Source: an uncultured Cohaesibacter sp.
Lineage (GTDB): Bacteria; Pseudomonadota; Alphaproteobacteria; Rhizobiales; Cohaesibacteraceae
Direction: 5' to 3'
Length of the DNA: 64,000 bases
Assembly (NCBI RefSeq): GCF_963678225.1
Contig: NZ_OY782764.1
Coordinates: 2,857,001-2,921,000, forward strand
In this document: positions 43,896 to 52,300 of the stretch, piece by piece
Layout of the letters: each line of letters starts with the position of its first letter
How positions within the stretch are numbered: the first letter of the stretch is position 1
Translations under genes and position numbers: made by a program
The notes under the pieces: generated by a model
Database searches by the model: none
What the model was told of the DNA's origin: nothing
What the model saw: the letters and a program-made list of their open reading frames with translations, nothing else

Positions 43896-44823
43896 GACCG
43901 TATCGTTCTTTGTATCCCATATCCTGCTCATGGTTTGGCTGCAAAGGAGGCAGGGAGCCGCCAGCCATGAGAATGGCGCCATCACGGGCATCATACAGCC
44001 TCGGTACAATCAGGGAGGTTGTTTCCGCTTCCAGCCATGGTTCCACGGCCTCAGCGTAGCTGCCCATCAGGGCAATCTGGTTGATGCCGCGCCAAGCCAG
44101 GGCTCGCAACATGGCACTGGCCTGTGTGCCACAGTCAGACATGAGTTTAAGGGCCACCGGATCCTCTTTTTCGGCGAACCGAACCACAAGATGACCATAA
44201 CCGGCAAAGTCCGGTGGTGTGGCCCTGCTAGCCCATAGGGCCATTTCTTCCTGACTGTCACCAAACATCGCCATGATATGGTCTGTCATCGTGCTGACTT
44301 CATAAATGCCATCCAGCGCTGCGATTGCATAGCGCAAGGCCAACACGCCCACTTGCGCCGCGCTTGCCATGTCTGAAAGGTCGAAGCCCCAGCCGCCGAC
44401 ATTCACCGGATGATCCTTGACCAGACCATAGCCACAGCTGCCCGTACCAAGAATCAGAATACCGCCATCGCGTGCGCCCCCATGTCCTCCAAGACAGGCG
44501 ATGTGAGCATCGCTGGAGACCCGTAAGGAAGCAAAGGGATGTTCCCAGTTGCAAAAGGCTTCCTTGTCTGTACTGATGTGAAGCTCCGCAAGACCTATCC
44601 CTACATGGGTATTGCCCAGGACTTCTGCGCCGAAGCCGGCATCCTTTAGCGTTTCTCGCGCCACGCGCGCAACCTGTTCCTGCGCCGCCATGATGCCTTG
44701 ACTGGTTTGCGCCGGGCCACTGATTGCTTCTCCAAGAAGGGAACCATCCCCGCTTCTCAGACGTCCGCGGCAATTGGAGCCGCCTCCGTCTATCCCCATA
44801 TACATGGTCTCTGAACTTGCCAT
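43888..44823 (-). CDS. BadF/BadG-family amino-sugar kinase (N-acetylglucosamine kinase-like)
   Basis: 311 residues, ASKHA fold. The phosphate-1 motif is GIDGGGSNCRGRL, the phosphate-2 motif GILILGTGSCGYGL, and the adenosine motif QIALMGSYAEAVEPWL. GWGFDLSDMASAAQVG is the family G-W-GF.LGDEGS-like block. With nagA next in the operon it is best read as a GlcNAc or glucosamine kinase making the 6-phosphate; the exact substrate is inferred. GGAG eight bases before the ATG at 44823 supports this start over the TTG at 44829. No amino-sugar transporter or nagB lies nearby. Confidence 0.85.
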   Translation of the reverse strand: MASSETMYMGIDGGGSNCRGRLRSGDGSLLGEAISGPAQTSQGIMAAQEQVARVARETLKDAGFGAEVLGNTHVGIGLAELHISTDKEAFCNWEHPFASLRVSSDAHIACLGGHGGARDGGILILGTGSCGYGLVKDHPVNVGGWGFDLSDMASAAQVGVLALRYAIAALDGIYEVSTMTDHIMAMFGDSQEEMALWASRATPPDFAGYGHLVVRFAEKEDPVALKLMSDCGTQASAMLRALAWRGINQIALMGSYAEAVEPWLEAETTSLIVPRLYDARDGAILMAGGSLPPLQPNHEQDMGYKERYGHG

Positions 44824-45229
44824 TGCCAAATCTCCTCACTGGGCGCTCAATGCGCTCCCGTCCCCATTTGCAATGGACTGGCTGATGAGCCTTCAGGTGA
44901 GCCAACCCATCTACCAAGAGTAGAAGACCAATCAAAGCCAATTTCAATTCGTCTTCCGAATGACGATGCAAATTCAATCGTTAGCGGATGAAAGTTGTTT
45001 CACAGATTGCATTGGTATCGAGGTGGTATTGCGTTTTTTGAACAAACCAAAAGTACTTAATTCACTATGGGTAAAACGCCAGTGGAGCAGCTCTGCGGGC
45101 TTCTTCCCAAGGAGGAACTGAGGGTCCCCTCATTTTGGGCTGGCATCAGGATTTCCCCTGAGGCATAGTGCTGTGCGCTGACCCATGCTAGTGCCCACCT
45201 CGCTTTCGGAATAGACGACTATAGGACAA
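44824..45229. promoter_or_regulatory. Divergent promoter region of the amino-sugar operon and guaD
   Basis: A 406-base gap. TTGGTATCGAGGTGGTATTG (45010-45029) holds two GGTAT half-sites and might bind the GntR regulator, although it is a direct rather than inverted repeat. No gene is seen. Confidence 0.35.
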
Positions 45230-46534
45230 ATGATGGCTGAAACGATCCTGCGCGGAAGACTGCTAACTTTTTTGCGAGAGCCTCAGACGCCCGAGGATGA
45301 CAGCGCACATCTCTATATCGAAGATGGTGCCCTGTTGATCGAGGAGGGCCTGATCAAAGCCAGAGGGGTTTTTGGCGAAGTGCAGGCCAAGGCGAGCGCG
45401 GAAGCGATCATCAAGGATCATCGCCCTCATTTACTCGTGCCGGGTTTTATCGACACCCATTTGCATTTTCCGCAGGTGCAGGTGATAGCCAGCTGGGGCG
45501 CGCAGCTTCTGGACTGGCTGGAAAACTATACCTTTCCGGCCGAGGCCCGCTATGCCGATCCTGATCACTGCGCCGCCATGGCCACGCGCTTTTTTGATGA
45601 GATCATCGCCAATGGCACTACCACCACAGTGGCCTACTGCTCATCGCACAAAAGCTCGGCAGATGCCTATTTTGCTGAGGCCGAACGGCGCAACATGCGT
45701 GTGATTGGTGGCAAGGTTCTGATGGATCGCAATGCACCCGAAGGGGTGCGGGATACACCGCAATCCGGATATGACGATTCCAAGGCGCTGATCGCTACTT
45801 GGCATGGCAAGGGCAGGGCGCATTATGCCATCACGCCGCGTTTTGCCATCACCTCGACACCGGCGCAAATGGAAAGCGCCCAAGCTCTGGCTGCAGAGCA
45901 TCCCGATTGTTATATCCAGACCCATTTGGATGAGAACCACGCCGAAATCGAGCAGACCATGGCGCTTTATCCCGATGCGCCGGACTATCTGGGGATTTAT
46001 GAGCAGTATGGCCTGCTGCGCTCCAACGCGCTGCTTGGCCATTGCATCCATATGCAGCCTCGCGAAATTGATGTGCTGATTGACACCAAGGCGCGTCCGG
46101 TCTTCTGCCCGACCTCGAACCTTTTCCTTGGTTCGGGTCTGTTCGACTATGAAGGCTTGCGGGCTCGTGGCGCCACATGTGCCATCGCGACCGATATCGG
46201 TGGCGGTACGTCCTATTCCATGCTGCGCACCCTGCATGAAGGCTACAAGGCGCTCGCCACGCGCGACGACACCAAAATGCATCCCTTGCGCGCCTTCTAT
46301 TGGGCGACATTAGGCAACGCCCTTGCGCTTGGTCTGGAAGACAGGATAGGCACCCTGGATGTTGGCTCGGAGGCAGATATCGTCGTGCTCGACAGCGCAG
46401 CCACCTCCGCCATGGCTCTGCGTATGGAGACCTGTCAGTCTCTGTCAGAAGAACTGTTCATTCTACAGATCATGTCTGATGACCGCTCTGTGGCCGAAAC
46501 CTATGTGGCAGGGGTGCCGATGAAGAGGCACTGA
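45230..46534 (+). CDS. guaD: Guanine deaminase
   Basis: 434 residues, amidohydrolase family. It deaminates guanine to xanthine in the cytosol. Zinc ligands are in GFIDTHLHFPQ near residue 83, the histidine of YIQTHLDENHAEIE, LGHCIHM and the aspartate of CAIATDIGGGTSYSML. CPTSNLFLGSGLFD is characteristic of GuaD. The start is a double ATG (45230/45233) with AGGAC-like purines before. It stands alone and converges with the flavoprotein gene 28 bases away. Purine use in this region is otherwise not represented. Confidence 0.94.
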   Translation: MMAETILRGRLLTFLREPQTPEDDSAHLYIEDGALLIEEGLIKARGVFGEVQAKASAEAIIKDHRPHLLVPGFIDTHLHFPQVQVIASWGAQLLDWLENYTFPAEARYADPDHCAAMATRFFDEIIANGTTTTVAYCSSHKSSADAYFAEAERRNMRVIGGKVLMDRNAPEGVRDTPQSGYDDSKALIATWHGKGRAHYAITPRFAITSTPAQMESAQALAAEHPDCYIQTHLDENHAEIEQTMALYPDAPDYLGIYEQYGLLRSNALLGHCIHMQPREIDVLIDTKARPVFCPTSNLFLGSGLFDYEGLRARGATCAIATDIGGGTSYSMLRTLHEGYKALATRDDTKMHPLRAFYWATLGNALALGLEDRIGTLDVGSEADIVVLDSAATSAMALRMETCQSLSEELFILQIMSDDRSVAETYVAGVPMKRH

Positions 46535-46562
46535 GCCGAGACGGGGGAAGCTGCATTCACCA

Positions 46563-47816
46563 TCAGCCCCGCTTCATCAGCACCTTGAGGTCAATGGCGG
46601 TGTTGGTGACAACGGCAGGGTCAGCCGTCTTGCCCGCTTCGATGAGTCGCTTGCCGACCATATAGGCACGGCCGTCATTCATGGCGTCAACAGCCAGCAA
46701 TTCCTCGCCCTTGTAATACCAGTGAGATGCGGCGCCTTCACCGCTATCGCGAATGATTACGCGATCATAGCCGCTGTTGAGGCCCGCAATCTGGAATTTG
46801 ACATCATACTGATCTGACCAGAACCACGGCTTGGCGATATAGGGCTTCATTGCCTCGCCCTTGAGGATGGCGACGATGTTGCCCGCGACTGCCTTGGCCT
46901 GATCAATGGCGTTGCCCACGCTTTCCAGCCGAATGCGCCCGCCGCGATAGGGAAAGCTTGTGCAATCGCCTGCCGCCCAGATATGCGGGTCGGAAGTGCA
47001 TGAGAAGTCATCTGTCCGGATGCCATTTTCTAGCGTCAACCCAGCTATTTCTGCCAGTTCGACAGATGGCTTCAGCCCGATTCCGCAAATCGCAAAGTTG
47101 GCCTCCAGCTCTTCGCCATTGCCCAACCGCGCTCCACAGACATGCCCGGCTGTTCCGTCATCCTTATCGCCGATAAGCGTAACCGACTGTGCTCCTTCGA
47201 TGATGCGGACGCCGTGGCTCTGATGCAGCTGGCGGAAATAGTCAGATGTTTCTGGTGCCGCGACCCGTCGCAGGATGCGCTCGGATGCCACCACGAGGGT
47301 GACATCAAGGCCGCGTTTGGAGCAGACCGCGGCGGCTTCAAGCCCGATATAGCCCCCGCCAACAATCAACACCTTGCGGCCAGCCACGATTTGCGGCTCC
47401 AGCTTGTTGATGTCATCAATCCCGCGGATGGGGTAGAGCCCGGCCAGTTCGCCTCCTTGCGCTGCAGGCAGGCATGCTGCGTCCCCTCCGGTAGCCAGCA
47501 CCAGATGGTCATAAGCAATGCTTTCCTCTGCCAGACTTATCGTCTGGCTGGCGGGATTTATGGCCAAGACCGGCCTGCCGAGTTTCAGAGCAATCTGCTG
47601 CTCGTCATAAAAGCTCTGCGGGCGTAGGGTCAGGCCATTCAGATCCATGTCGCCCAGCAGATAGGCCTTGGAGAGCGGTGGGCGTTGATAGGGCAGATAG
47701 GGTTCGGCCCCAATCAAGGTCAAGGTACCGTCATAGCCCAATTCTCGCAGCCTTTGTACCAGCGTAGCACCTCCCTGTCCGGCCCCCACAACGACAACAT
47801 GTTCGGCTTTGCTCAT
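46563..47816 (-). CDS. Ferredoxin/rubredoxin reductase-like FAD oxidoreductase
   Basis: 417 residues, pyridine-nucleotide-disulfide fold. The FAD motif is VVVVGAGQGGATLV at the N-terminus, followed by LPYQRPPLSKAYLLG, the signature of putidaredoxin/rhodocoxin-type reductases. The NADH motif is KVLIVGGGYIGLEAAAV near residue 155. The second FAD motif is IWAAGDCTSFP. The C-terminal domain has WFWSDQYDVKFQIAG. It passes electrons from NAD(P)H to a small iron-sulfur protein, often for a P450 or dioxygenase. No such partner is adjacent. Confidence 0.92.
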   Translation of the reverse strand: MSKAEHVVVVGAGQGGATLVQRLRELGYDGTLTLIGAEPYLPYQRPPLSKAYLLGDMDLNGLTLRPQSFYDEQQIALKLGRPVLAINPASQTISLAEESIAYDHLVLATGGDAACLPAAQGGELAGLYPIRGIDDINKLEPQIVAGRKVLIVGGGYIGLEAAAVCSKRGLDVTLVVASERILRRVAAPETSDYFRQLHQSHGVRIIEGAQSVTLIGDKDDGTAGHVCGARLGNGEELEANFAICGIGLKPSVELAEIAGLTLENGIRTDDFSCTSDPHIWAAGDCTSFPYRGGRIRLESVGNAIDQAKAVAGNIVAILKGEAMKPYIAKPWFWSDQYDVKFQIAGLNSGYDRVIIRDSGEGAASHWYYKGEELLAVDAMNDGRAYMVGKRLIEAGKTADPAVVTNTAIDLKVLMKRG

Positions 47817-48183
47817 TTTGGTTTTCCTGATCTTCCTGAAGCTTGGCTAATGGCCCCACACCATTCTTAGCTGGCTACCGTCCCCTCCGATGGAAGTCAA
47901 CGCACTCTCTGTATCAAATTGCATCAAACTGTTGCAGCATTTTCACCGAACTGCCCATATCCAAGGGTCAAAAATCGCCTGCACATAGCGCCGAAAAGGC
48001 AGTGAAATGCAAAATTACGAAATTTTCACGGCAAAACCTATCAAACTCTGCCCTGTTCGCGGCCCAAACCCTTTCCTATCGCGCAACAGTTGGCTAATGT
48101 CCCGCTCAATCTTTGATTGGCTCTTTCCTCCTCAAAAGAGGCGGTCCAGTGCCTTATTCGTTTGACTGAAAAGAAACAGACCT
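47817..48183. other. Gene-free stretch between the reductase and purU
   Basis: 367 bases holding the two divergent promoters. TTGGCTAATG appears at 47844 and 48090 but the flanks differ. No clear operator or RNA structure was seen. A purine-regulon or tetrahydrofolate riboswitch before purU was not evident. Confidence 0.35.
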
Positions 48184-49056
48184 ATGAGCATGATTTTGAA
48201 AATGACATGCCCCGATCAGCCCGGTGTTGTGGCTGACCTGAGCGCGCGTCTCCTCTCCTTCGGATGCAACATTCTGGAGAGCAACCAGTTCTTCCAGCCC
48301 GCAGCGGATTCCAATCGGGAAGACGGTCTTGGTTCTTTCTTCATGCGCGTTGTTCTGGCGACCCCGGAAGGTTTGGATCTTGCCACTTTGCAAGACTCGA
48401 TTGACGAGTTCGCGACCAAATTTGAAGCTAATATCTCGTTCCAATCTGCCGACAAGCAGGTTTCGACCATTCTCATGGTCTCCAAATTCGATCATTGCCT
48501 TCAGGATATTCTCTATCGTGTACAGAAGGGCACCTTGCCGCTGGATATCAAGGCCGTGGTGTCCAACCACGCCGATGCCCGCAACACGGTGGAACGCCTT
48601 GGCATTCCCTTCTATCTCTGGCCTGTGACCAAGGATAATAAGAAAGAACAGGAAGCCAAGATGGACGAGCTGATCGAGCGAACCGACGCAGAGCTTGTCG
48701 TTCTTGCCCGCTATATGCAGATTCTGTCCGATGACTTGTCCAGCAAGCATTTCGGCAAGATCATCAACATCCACCACTCCTTCCTGCCTGCCTTCAAGGG
48801 GGCCAAGCCTTACCACCGCGCATGGGAACGCGGCGTGAAGCTGATTGGTGCCACGGCCCACTATGTAACGCCGGATCTGGATGAAGGCCCGATCATCGAA
48901 CAGGATACCGAACGGGTGAACCACGCCTATAACCCGGACGAACTGGTTAGCCGTGGGCGCGATATCGAGGCACGTGTGCTCTCGCGCGCACTGCGCCTGC
49001 ATGCAGAAGGCCGTGTCTTTATCGATGGACATCGCACAGTGGTCTTCAGCAAATAG
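48184..49056 (+). CDS. purU: Formyltetrahydrofolate deformylase
   Basis: 290 residues. An N-terminal ACT domain (MILKMTCPDQPGVVADLSARLLSFGCNILESNQF) is followed by a formyltransferase-like domain. The catalytic pair is in INIHHSFLPAFKGAKPY and TAHYVTPDLDEGPIIEQD. It hydrolyses 10-formyl-THF to THF and formate, balancing the one-carbon pool with glycine cleavage (gcvP is in this window). A standard-length member; a good terminator follows. Confidence 0.96.
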   Translation: MSMILKMTCPDQPGVVADLSARLLSFGCNILESNQFFQPAADSNREDGLGSFFMRVVLATPEGLDLATLQDSIDEFATKFEANISFQSADKQVSTILMVSKFDHCLQDILYRVQKGTLPLDIKAVVSNHADARNTVERLGIPFYLWPVTKDNKKEQEAKMDELIERTDAELVVLARYMQILSDDLSSKHFGKIINIHHSFLPAFKGAKPYHRAWERGVKLIGATAHYVTPDLDEGPIIEQDTERVNHAYNPDELVSRGRDIEARVLSRALRLHAEGRVFIDGHRTVVFSK

Positions 49057-49088
49057 TCGGCTGCTATTCAGCTCCATATAACAAAGAC

Positions 49089-49125
49089 AAACCGGCTTTC
49101 AGATGCGCTCTGATGGCCGGTTTTT
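49089..49125 (+). terminator. Rho-independent terminator of purU
   Basis: AACCGGC (49090-49096) and GCCGGTT (49116-49122) form the base of a stem that continues through TCAGA/TCTGA, followed by TTTTT. Confidence 0.9.
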
Positions 49126-49177
49126 CGTATCGGATGTGGCGGAAATTATTATGTTGAAACGTTTCAGGTGACAAGCG

Positions 49178-49215
49178 ACCATACCGCGCCATATCTGGGG
49201 GAGGCGCGGTATGGT
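49178..49215. repeat. Palindromic element, copy 2 (related copy at 9640-9672)
   Basis: ACCATACCGCGCC (49178-49190) and GGCGCGGTATGGT (49203-49215) pair perfectly over 13 bases around a 12-base loop. It shares the CATnCCGCGCC arm with the 9.6-kb copy. It lies in the 447-base gap between purU and the TetR gene, beyond purU's own terminator, so it is not needed for termination. No other gene is seen in that gap. Confidence 0.6.
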
Positions 49216-49468
49216 CTATGGCATATTTCCGTGGGTCTAGTGGGGACTAAATCAGGAAATCTATGCCATTTCACGACAGATGGTACCTAGGAAGGTTTTC
49301 TTCATGGCCAGTTTGCACGCTCAAACTTTCTCTTTGTTCACAAACGAGAAACTATATGCCGAATCTTGCTATAAGATGGCTACTGCATAGAGCTATGCAT
49401 TTTGGTCTTCCTCCGGGTCATCTGAATCCGGTGAAACTCATTTCCAAATACGAAGGCCGCCCCCTGTG

Positions 49469-49484
49469 TAGACCGAATGGTCTA
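49469..49484. promoter_or_regulatory. TetR/NemR-type operator
   Basis: TAGACC-GAAT-GGTCTA is a perfect 6+4+6 dyad 20 bases before the TetR start codon. TAGACC/GGTCTA half-sites are known for NemR and LmrA/YxaF-type TetR repressors. Autoregulation is therefore likely. Confidence 0.7.
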
Positions 49485-49503
49485 GTGCTGTAAAGATAAA
49501 ATA

Positions 49504-50139
49504 ATGGAACATTCCACATATCAGAAACTCGTTGTCGCAGCCGCCGATTTACTGCGCCAAAAAGGCTACGCAGCTACCGGTATTTCTGACATCCTGAAAA
49601 CTGCGGGGGTGACGCGCGGGTCGCTCTATCATCACTTCCCCGGAGGCAAAAGGGATCTTGCCATTGCTGCTGCTCGTTACTCTGCAGAGCTGCTCCTTAA
49701 AATGATCGAAACCGCATGTCGCACGGCGTATGCCGAAGGAGGCGACTATCACGATGCGATGATCGAGTTTGGGAAAAAGATTTACGCCTCTTTCGAGAAA
49801 AATGGCAATTGGCGTTTCATGACAGTGTCTGCAACCTTGCAGGAAGGGGGAGAGCGTAACGAAATTTTCAGCAAGGAAGCACGCAAGCATTATGCAAGCA
49901 TCAGAATGAAAGCCATTGAAGAAGGAGGGAAATTCGGGCTCTCCGCCGAGGCATCCTATCTGCCATTGCGCAAGGCGATGTTGATGCTGGAAGGAAGCTG
50001 GCTGCTGGCCCGTGTCTTGGGCGACGCAATGCCGATGCGATCAGCGGTGAAATTCATCGAAGAGGAAAAACTGTTTCATGAACTGCGTCAGCAGGCGCAG
50101 CTGCAAATTGCCCATGATGACACCCTCTTAGAGAGATGA
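49504..50139 (+). CDS. TetR-family regulator (LmrA/YxaF-like)
   Basis: 211 residues. The helix-turn-helix is in AADLLRQKGYAATGISDILKTAGVTRGSLYHHFPGGKRDLAIAAARYS, which matches the LmrA/YxaF/NemR-like subgroup with the FPGGK motif. The C-terminal helical domain has ATLQEGGERNEIFSKEA and GSWLLARVLGDAMP. Such regulators respond to small hydrophobic or electrophilic compounds. The operator lies just upstream. There is no efflux pump or reductase gene next to it; the following pbpC gene converges four bases away. Confidence 0.9.
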   Translation: MEHSTYQKLVVAAADLLRQKGYAATGISDILKTAGVTRGSLYHHFPGGKRDLAIAAARYSAELLLKMIETACRTAYAEGGDYHDAMIEFGKKIYASFEKNGNWRFMTVSATLQEGGERNEIFSKEARKHYASIRMKAIEEGGKFGLSAEASYLPLRKAMLMLEGSWLLARVLGDAMPMRSAVKFIEEEKLFHELRQQAQLQIAHDDTLLER

Positions 50140-50143
50140 CCCG

Positions 50144-52282
50144 TCATGGGGCCTCACTTGGCACTTGCAGGAAGACGCTGACACTGTCGGCCCGACCGGC
50201 TGCATCGATAACTGTAAGCGTTGATTGGCCCTGACCATCAGGCATCCAGCTGATGCGCCGCTTGCGACCGTTTGCCGCAAAGACACGCCCGTTGCCCAGC
50301 CAGCGGAAGGGTGGTCTACCATTTTGCAATTTGACGACCAGAGGCATTTGTTTTCCCTGTGCTGTCGGGGTGAGTTCTATTCTGGCGCCATCAGGTGGAT
50401 AGCTGATCTGGGGCGAGGCCTCGGGCACTTGGGAAGGCGCGGTCCAGAGGGTGGATATTCTGAAATGCTTGAGCGTTGGTGGCAGGTCGGCAAAGGCTTG
50501 CTCTTGCGCACCGAACGGCGCCTTGGGGAAGGGGGTAAGTGTAAGGCCGGAGCGGGCAAAGGCTTCATAAAGGATGGGCGCAGCGGCACTGCGCCCCGTG
50601 ATGCCCGGCACGGCGCTGTTGTCCGGTTTACCAACCCAGACACCAATGACATAGCGCCCGTCAAAACCAACAGACCAGGCATCACGATAGCCATAGGACG
50701 TACCGGTCTTGTAGGCGATGGAAAGCTTGCCAGTGCCCCGTGGCGGGGTGGTATCCTTGAGAATATGGCTAACATGCCAACTGGCTTCGCGGTCCAGCAC
50801 CGGCATGCGGAAGGTAGCACTTGCTGAAGGTATCAAGGGCTGTTCATGTAGTCGCTTGATCCGACCATCATTGACAAAGCTCGTATAGAGCTGGGTGAGA
50901 TCCTTCAGGGTAATACCCAGCCCGCCAAGGCCGATCGCCAACCCCACATCGCTGCCCTCGGGTAGTTTGACCGTTACATCGCCACGCTTCAGTCGTTCCA
51001 TCAGGCGAGCTGGCCCAACCGCATCAAGCAAGGCCACTGCGGGCACGTTGAGCGAGAGCAGCAACGCATCATGGATGCTCACATCGCCCTGATAGCCCAT
51101 ATCGAAATTCTTGGGCCTGTAACCGCCAAAATCCACGGGGCTGTCTGTAATCTGGGTCTGGGCGCGGATCAGCCCTTCTTCGAAGGCAAGGCCGTAGATA
51201 AAGGGCTTGAGAGCTGAGCCCGGCGAGCGCTGCTTGCGAGTCATATCAATCCAGCCTGAGCGCGCAGCGCTGAGATAGTCTGCTGAGCCCACTTCAGCCA
51301 AAATGGCCCCGCTTTTGCCATCTGCCAGAATGAGGGCGGCGGAGAGATCTGGCGCCAGCTTGCCGGTGGCATCCAGAAGCACTTGCTCCATCTTTTCCTG
51401 AAGATCGCGATCCAGCGTTGTTTGATGCTTCCGCTGCAATGACGACTGACTGTAAAGGCGATCTGCCACATGGGCGGCCAATTGCGGCATGGTATGACGC
51501 ACAGCCTCCAGCGGTTGCGCCGAAGCACGGGTCACTTCGCTTTCGGGCATGAGACCGGCGATGGCCATGCGCTCAAGTACGGTGTTGCGTGCAGCAAGGG
51601 CACGCTTGGGTGAAATATCCGGCCTGCGGGCCTCTGGCGACTGGGGCAGAGCCACCAGCAGCGCAGCCTGCGCCAAGCTCAGCTCTTTGGGCTCCTTGGC
51701 GAAATAGGCAAGCGATGCCGCGCGGATGCCCTCAAGGTTGCCGCCATAGGGGGCGAGCGTGAGATAGGCGGTCAGGATTTCCCGCTTGCTCATGCGTTCT
51801 TCGAGTTGCAGAGCGCGCAACATCTGCCAGAATTTGGCCTTGAAGCTCCGTTTCTCGCGTGGTTCGAGAAGGCGGGCAAGCTGCATGGATATGGTGGATG
51901 CGCCCGAAATGATCCGGCCATTTGAGAGCAACTGCCAGCTGGCCCGCAGGATGGCGCGCAGGTCTACGCCTACGTGGTCCCAGAAGCGCTTGTCTTCATA
52001 AGTCAGCAGAATGTCGATGAATTCGGCATCGACGCCATCAAGATCCGCGCCAAGGCGCCATTGACCGGCCTTGTTGGTATAGGCGCGCAACAAGGCTCCA
52101 TCCCGGTCGACCACTTCAACGGAGAGATCGGTGAGTTTGTCGAGCGGTGGCGGATTGATCCGATCAAAGAGCACGAAGCCGCCGACGCTTCCCAGACCTA
52201 CAAGGATGAGAAACCCCAAGCCAGCGACCATGCCAAAGAGCATCTTCGGCATGGCTTTCTGTCTGTTACGCAGCTTCAACAA
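50144..52282 (-). CDS. pbpC: Penicillin-binding protein 1C
   Basis: 712 residues. A single N-terminal membrane anchor (MLFGMVAGLGFLILVGLGSVGGFVLF) precedes a glycosyltransferase-51 domain with the catalytic glutamate in LTYEDKRFWDHVGVD and the ISGASTISMQLARLL motif. The transpeptidase domain has SPGSALKPF (SxxK) near residue 355, SLN in LLSLNVPAV, and KTGTSYGYRDAW. The C-terminal BiPBP_C domain (ISYPPDGARIEL...) is present. It polymerises and crosslinks peptidoglycan in the periplasm. It lies 18 bases after the alpha-2-macroglobulin gene in one operon, the classic pbpC-yfhM pair. Confidence 0.95.
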   Translation of the reverse strand: MLKLRNRQKAMPKMLFGMVAGLGFLILVGLGSVGGFVLFDRINPPPLDKLTDLSVEVVDRDGALLRAYTNKAGQWRLGADLDGVDAEFIDILLTYEDKRFWDHVGVDLRAILRASWQLLSNGRIISGASTISMQLARLLEPREKRSFKAKFWQMLRALQLEERMSKREILTAYLTLAPYGGNLEGIRAASLAYFAKEPKELSLAQAALLVALPQSPEARRPDISPKRALAARNTVLERMAIAGLMPESEVTRASAQPLEAVRHTMPQLAAHVADRLYSQSSLQRKHQTTLDRDLQEKMEQVLLDATGKLAPDLSAALILADGKSGAILAEVGSADYLSAARSGWIDMTRKQRSPGSALKPFIYGLAFEEGLIRAQTQITDSPVDFGGYRPKNFDMGYQGDVSIHDALLLSLNVPAVALLDAVGPARLMERLKRGDVTVKLPEGSDVGLAIGLGGLGITLKDLTQLYTSFVNDGRIKRLHEQPLIPSASATFRMPVLDREASWHVSHILKDTTPPRGTGKLSIAYKTGTSYGYRDAWSVGFDGRYVIGVWVGKPDNSAVPGITGRSAAAPILYEAFARSGLTLTPFPKAPFGAQEQAFADLPPTLKHFRISTLWTAPSQVPEASPQISYPPDGARIELTPTAQGKQMPLVVKLQNGRPPFRWLGNGRVFAANGRKRRISWMPDGQGQSTLTVIDAAGRADSVSVFLQVPSEAP

Positions 52283-52300
52283 GGACGTGCTCGTTTCTTC

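Noticed and set aside
47844-48104. Repeated TTGGCTAATG on both sides of the purU upstream gap
   Set aside because: Only ten bases shared, flanks differ, and no functional placement is evident.
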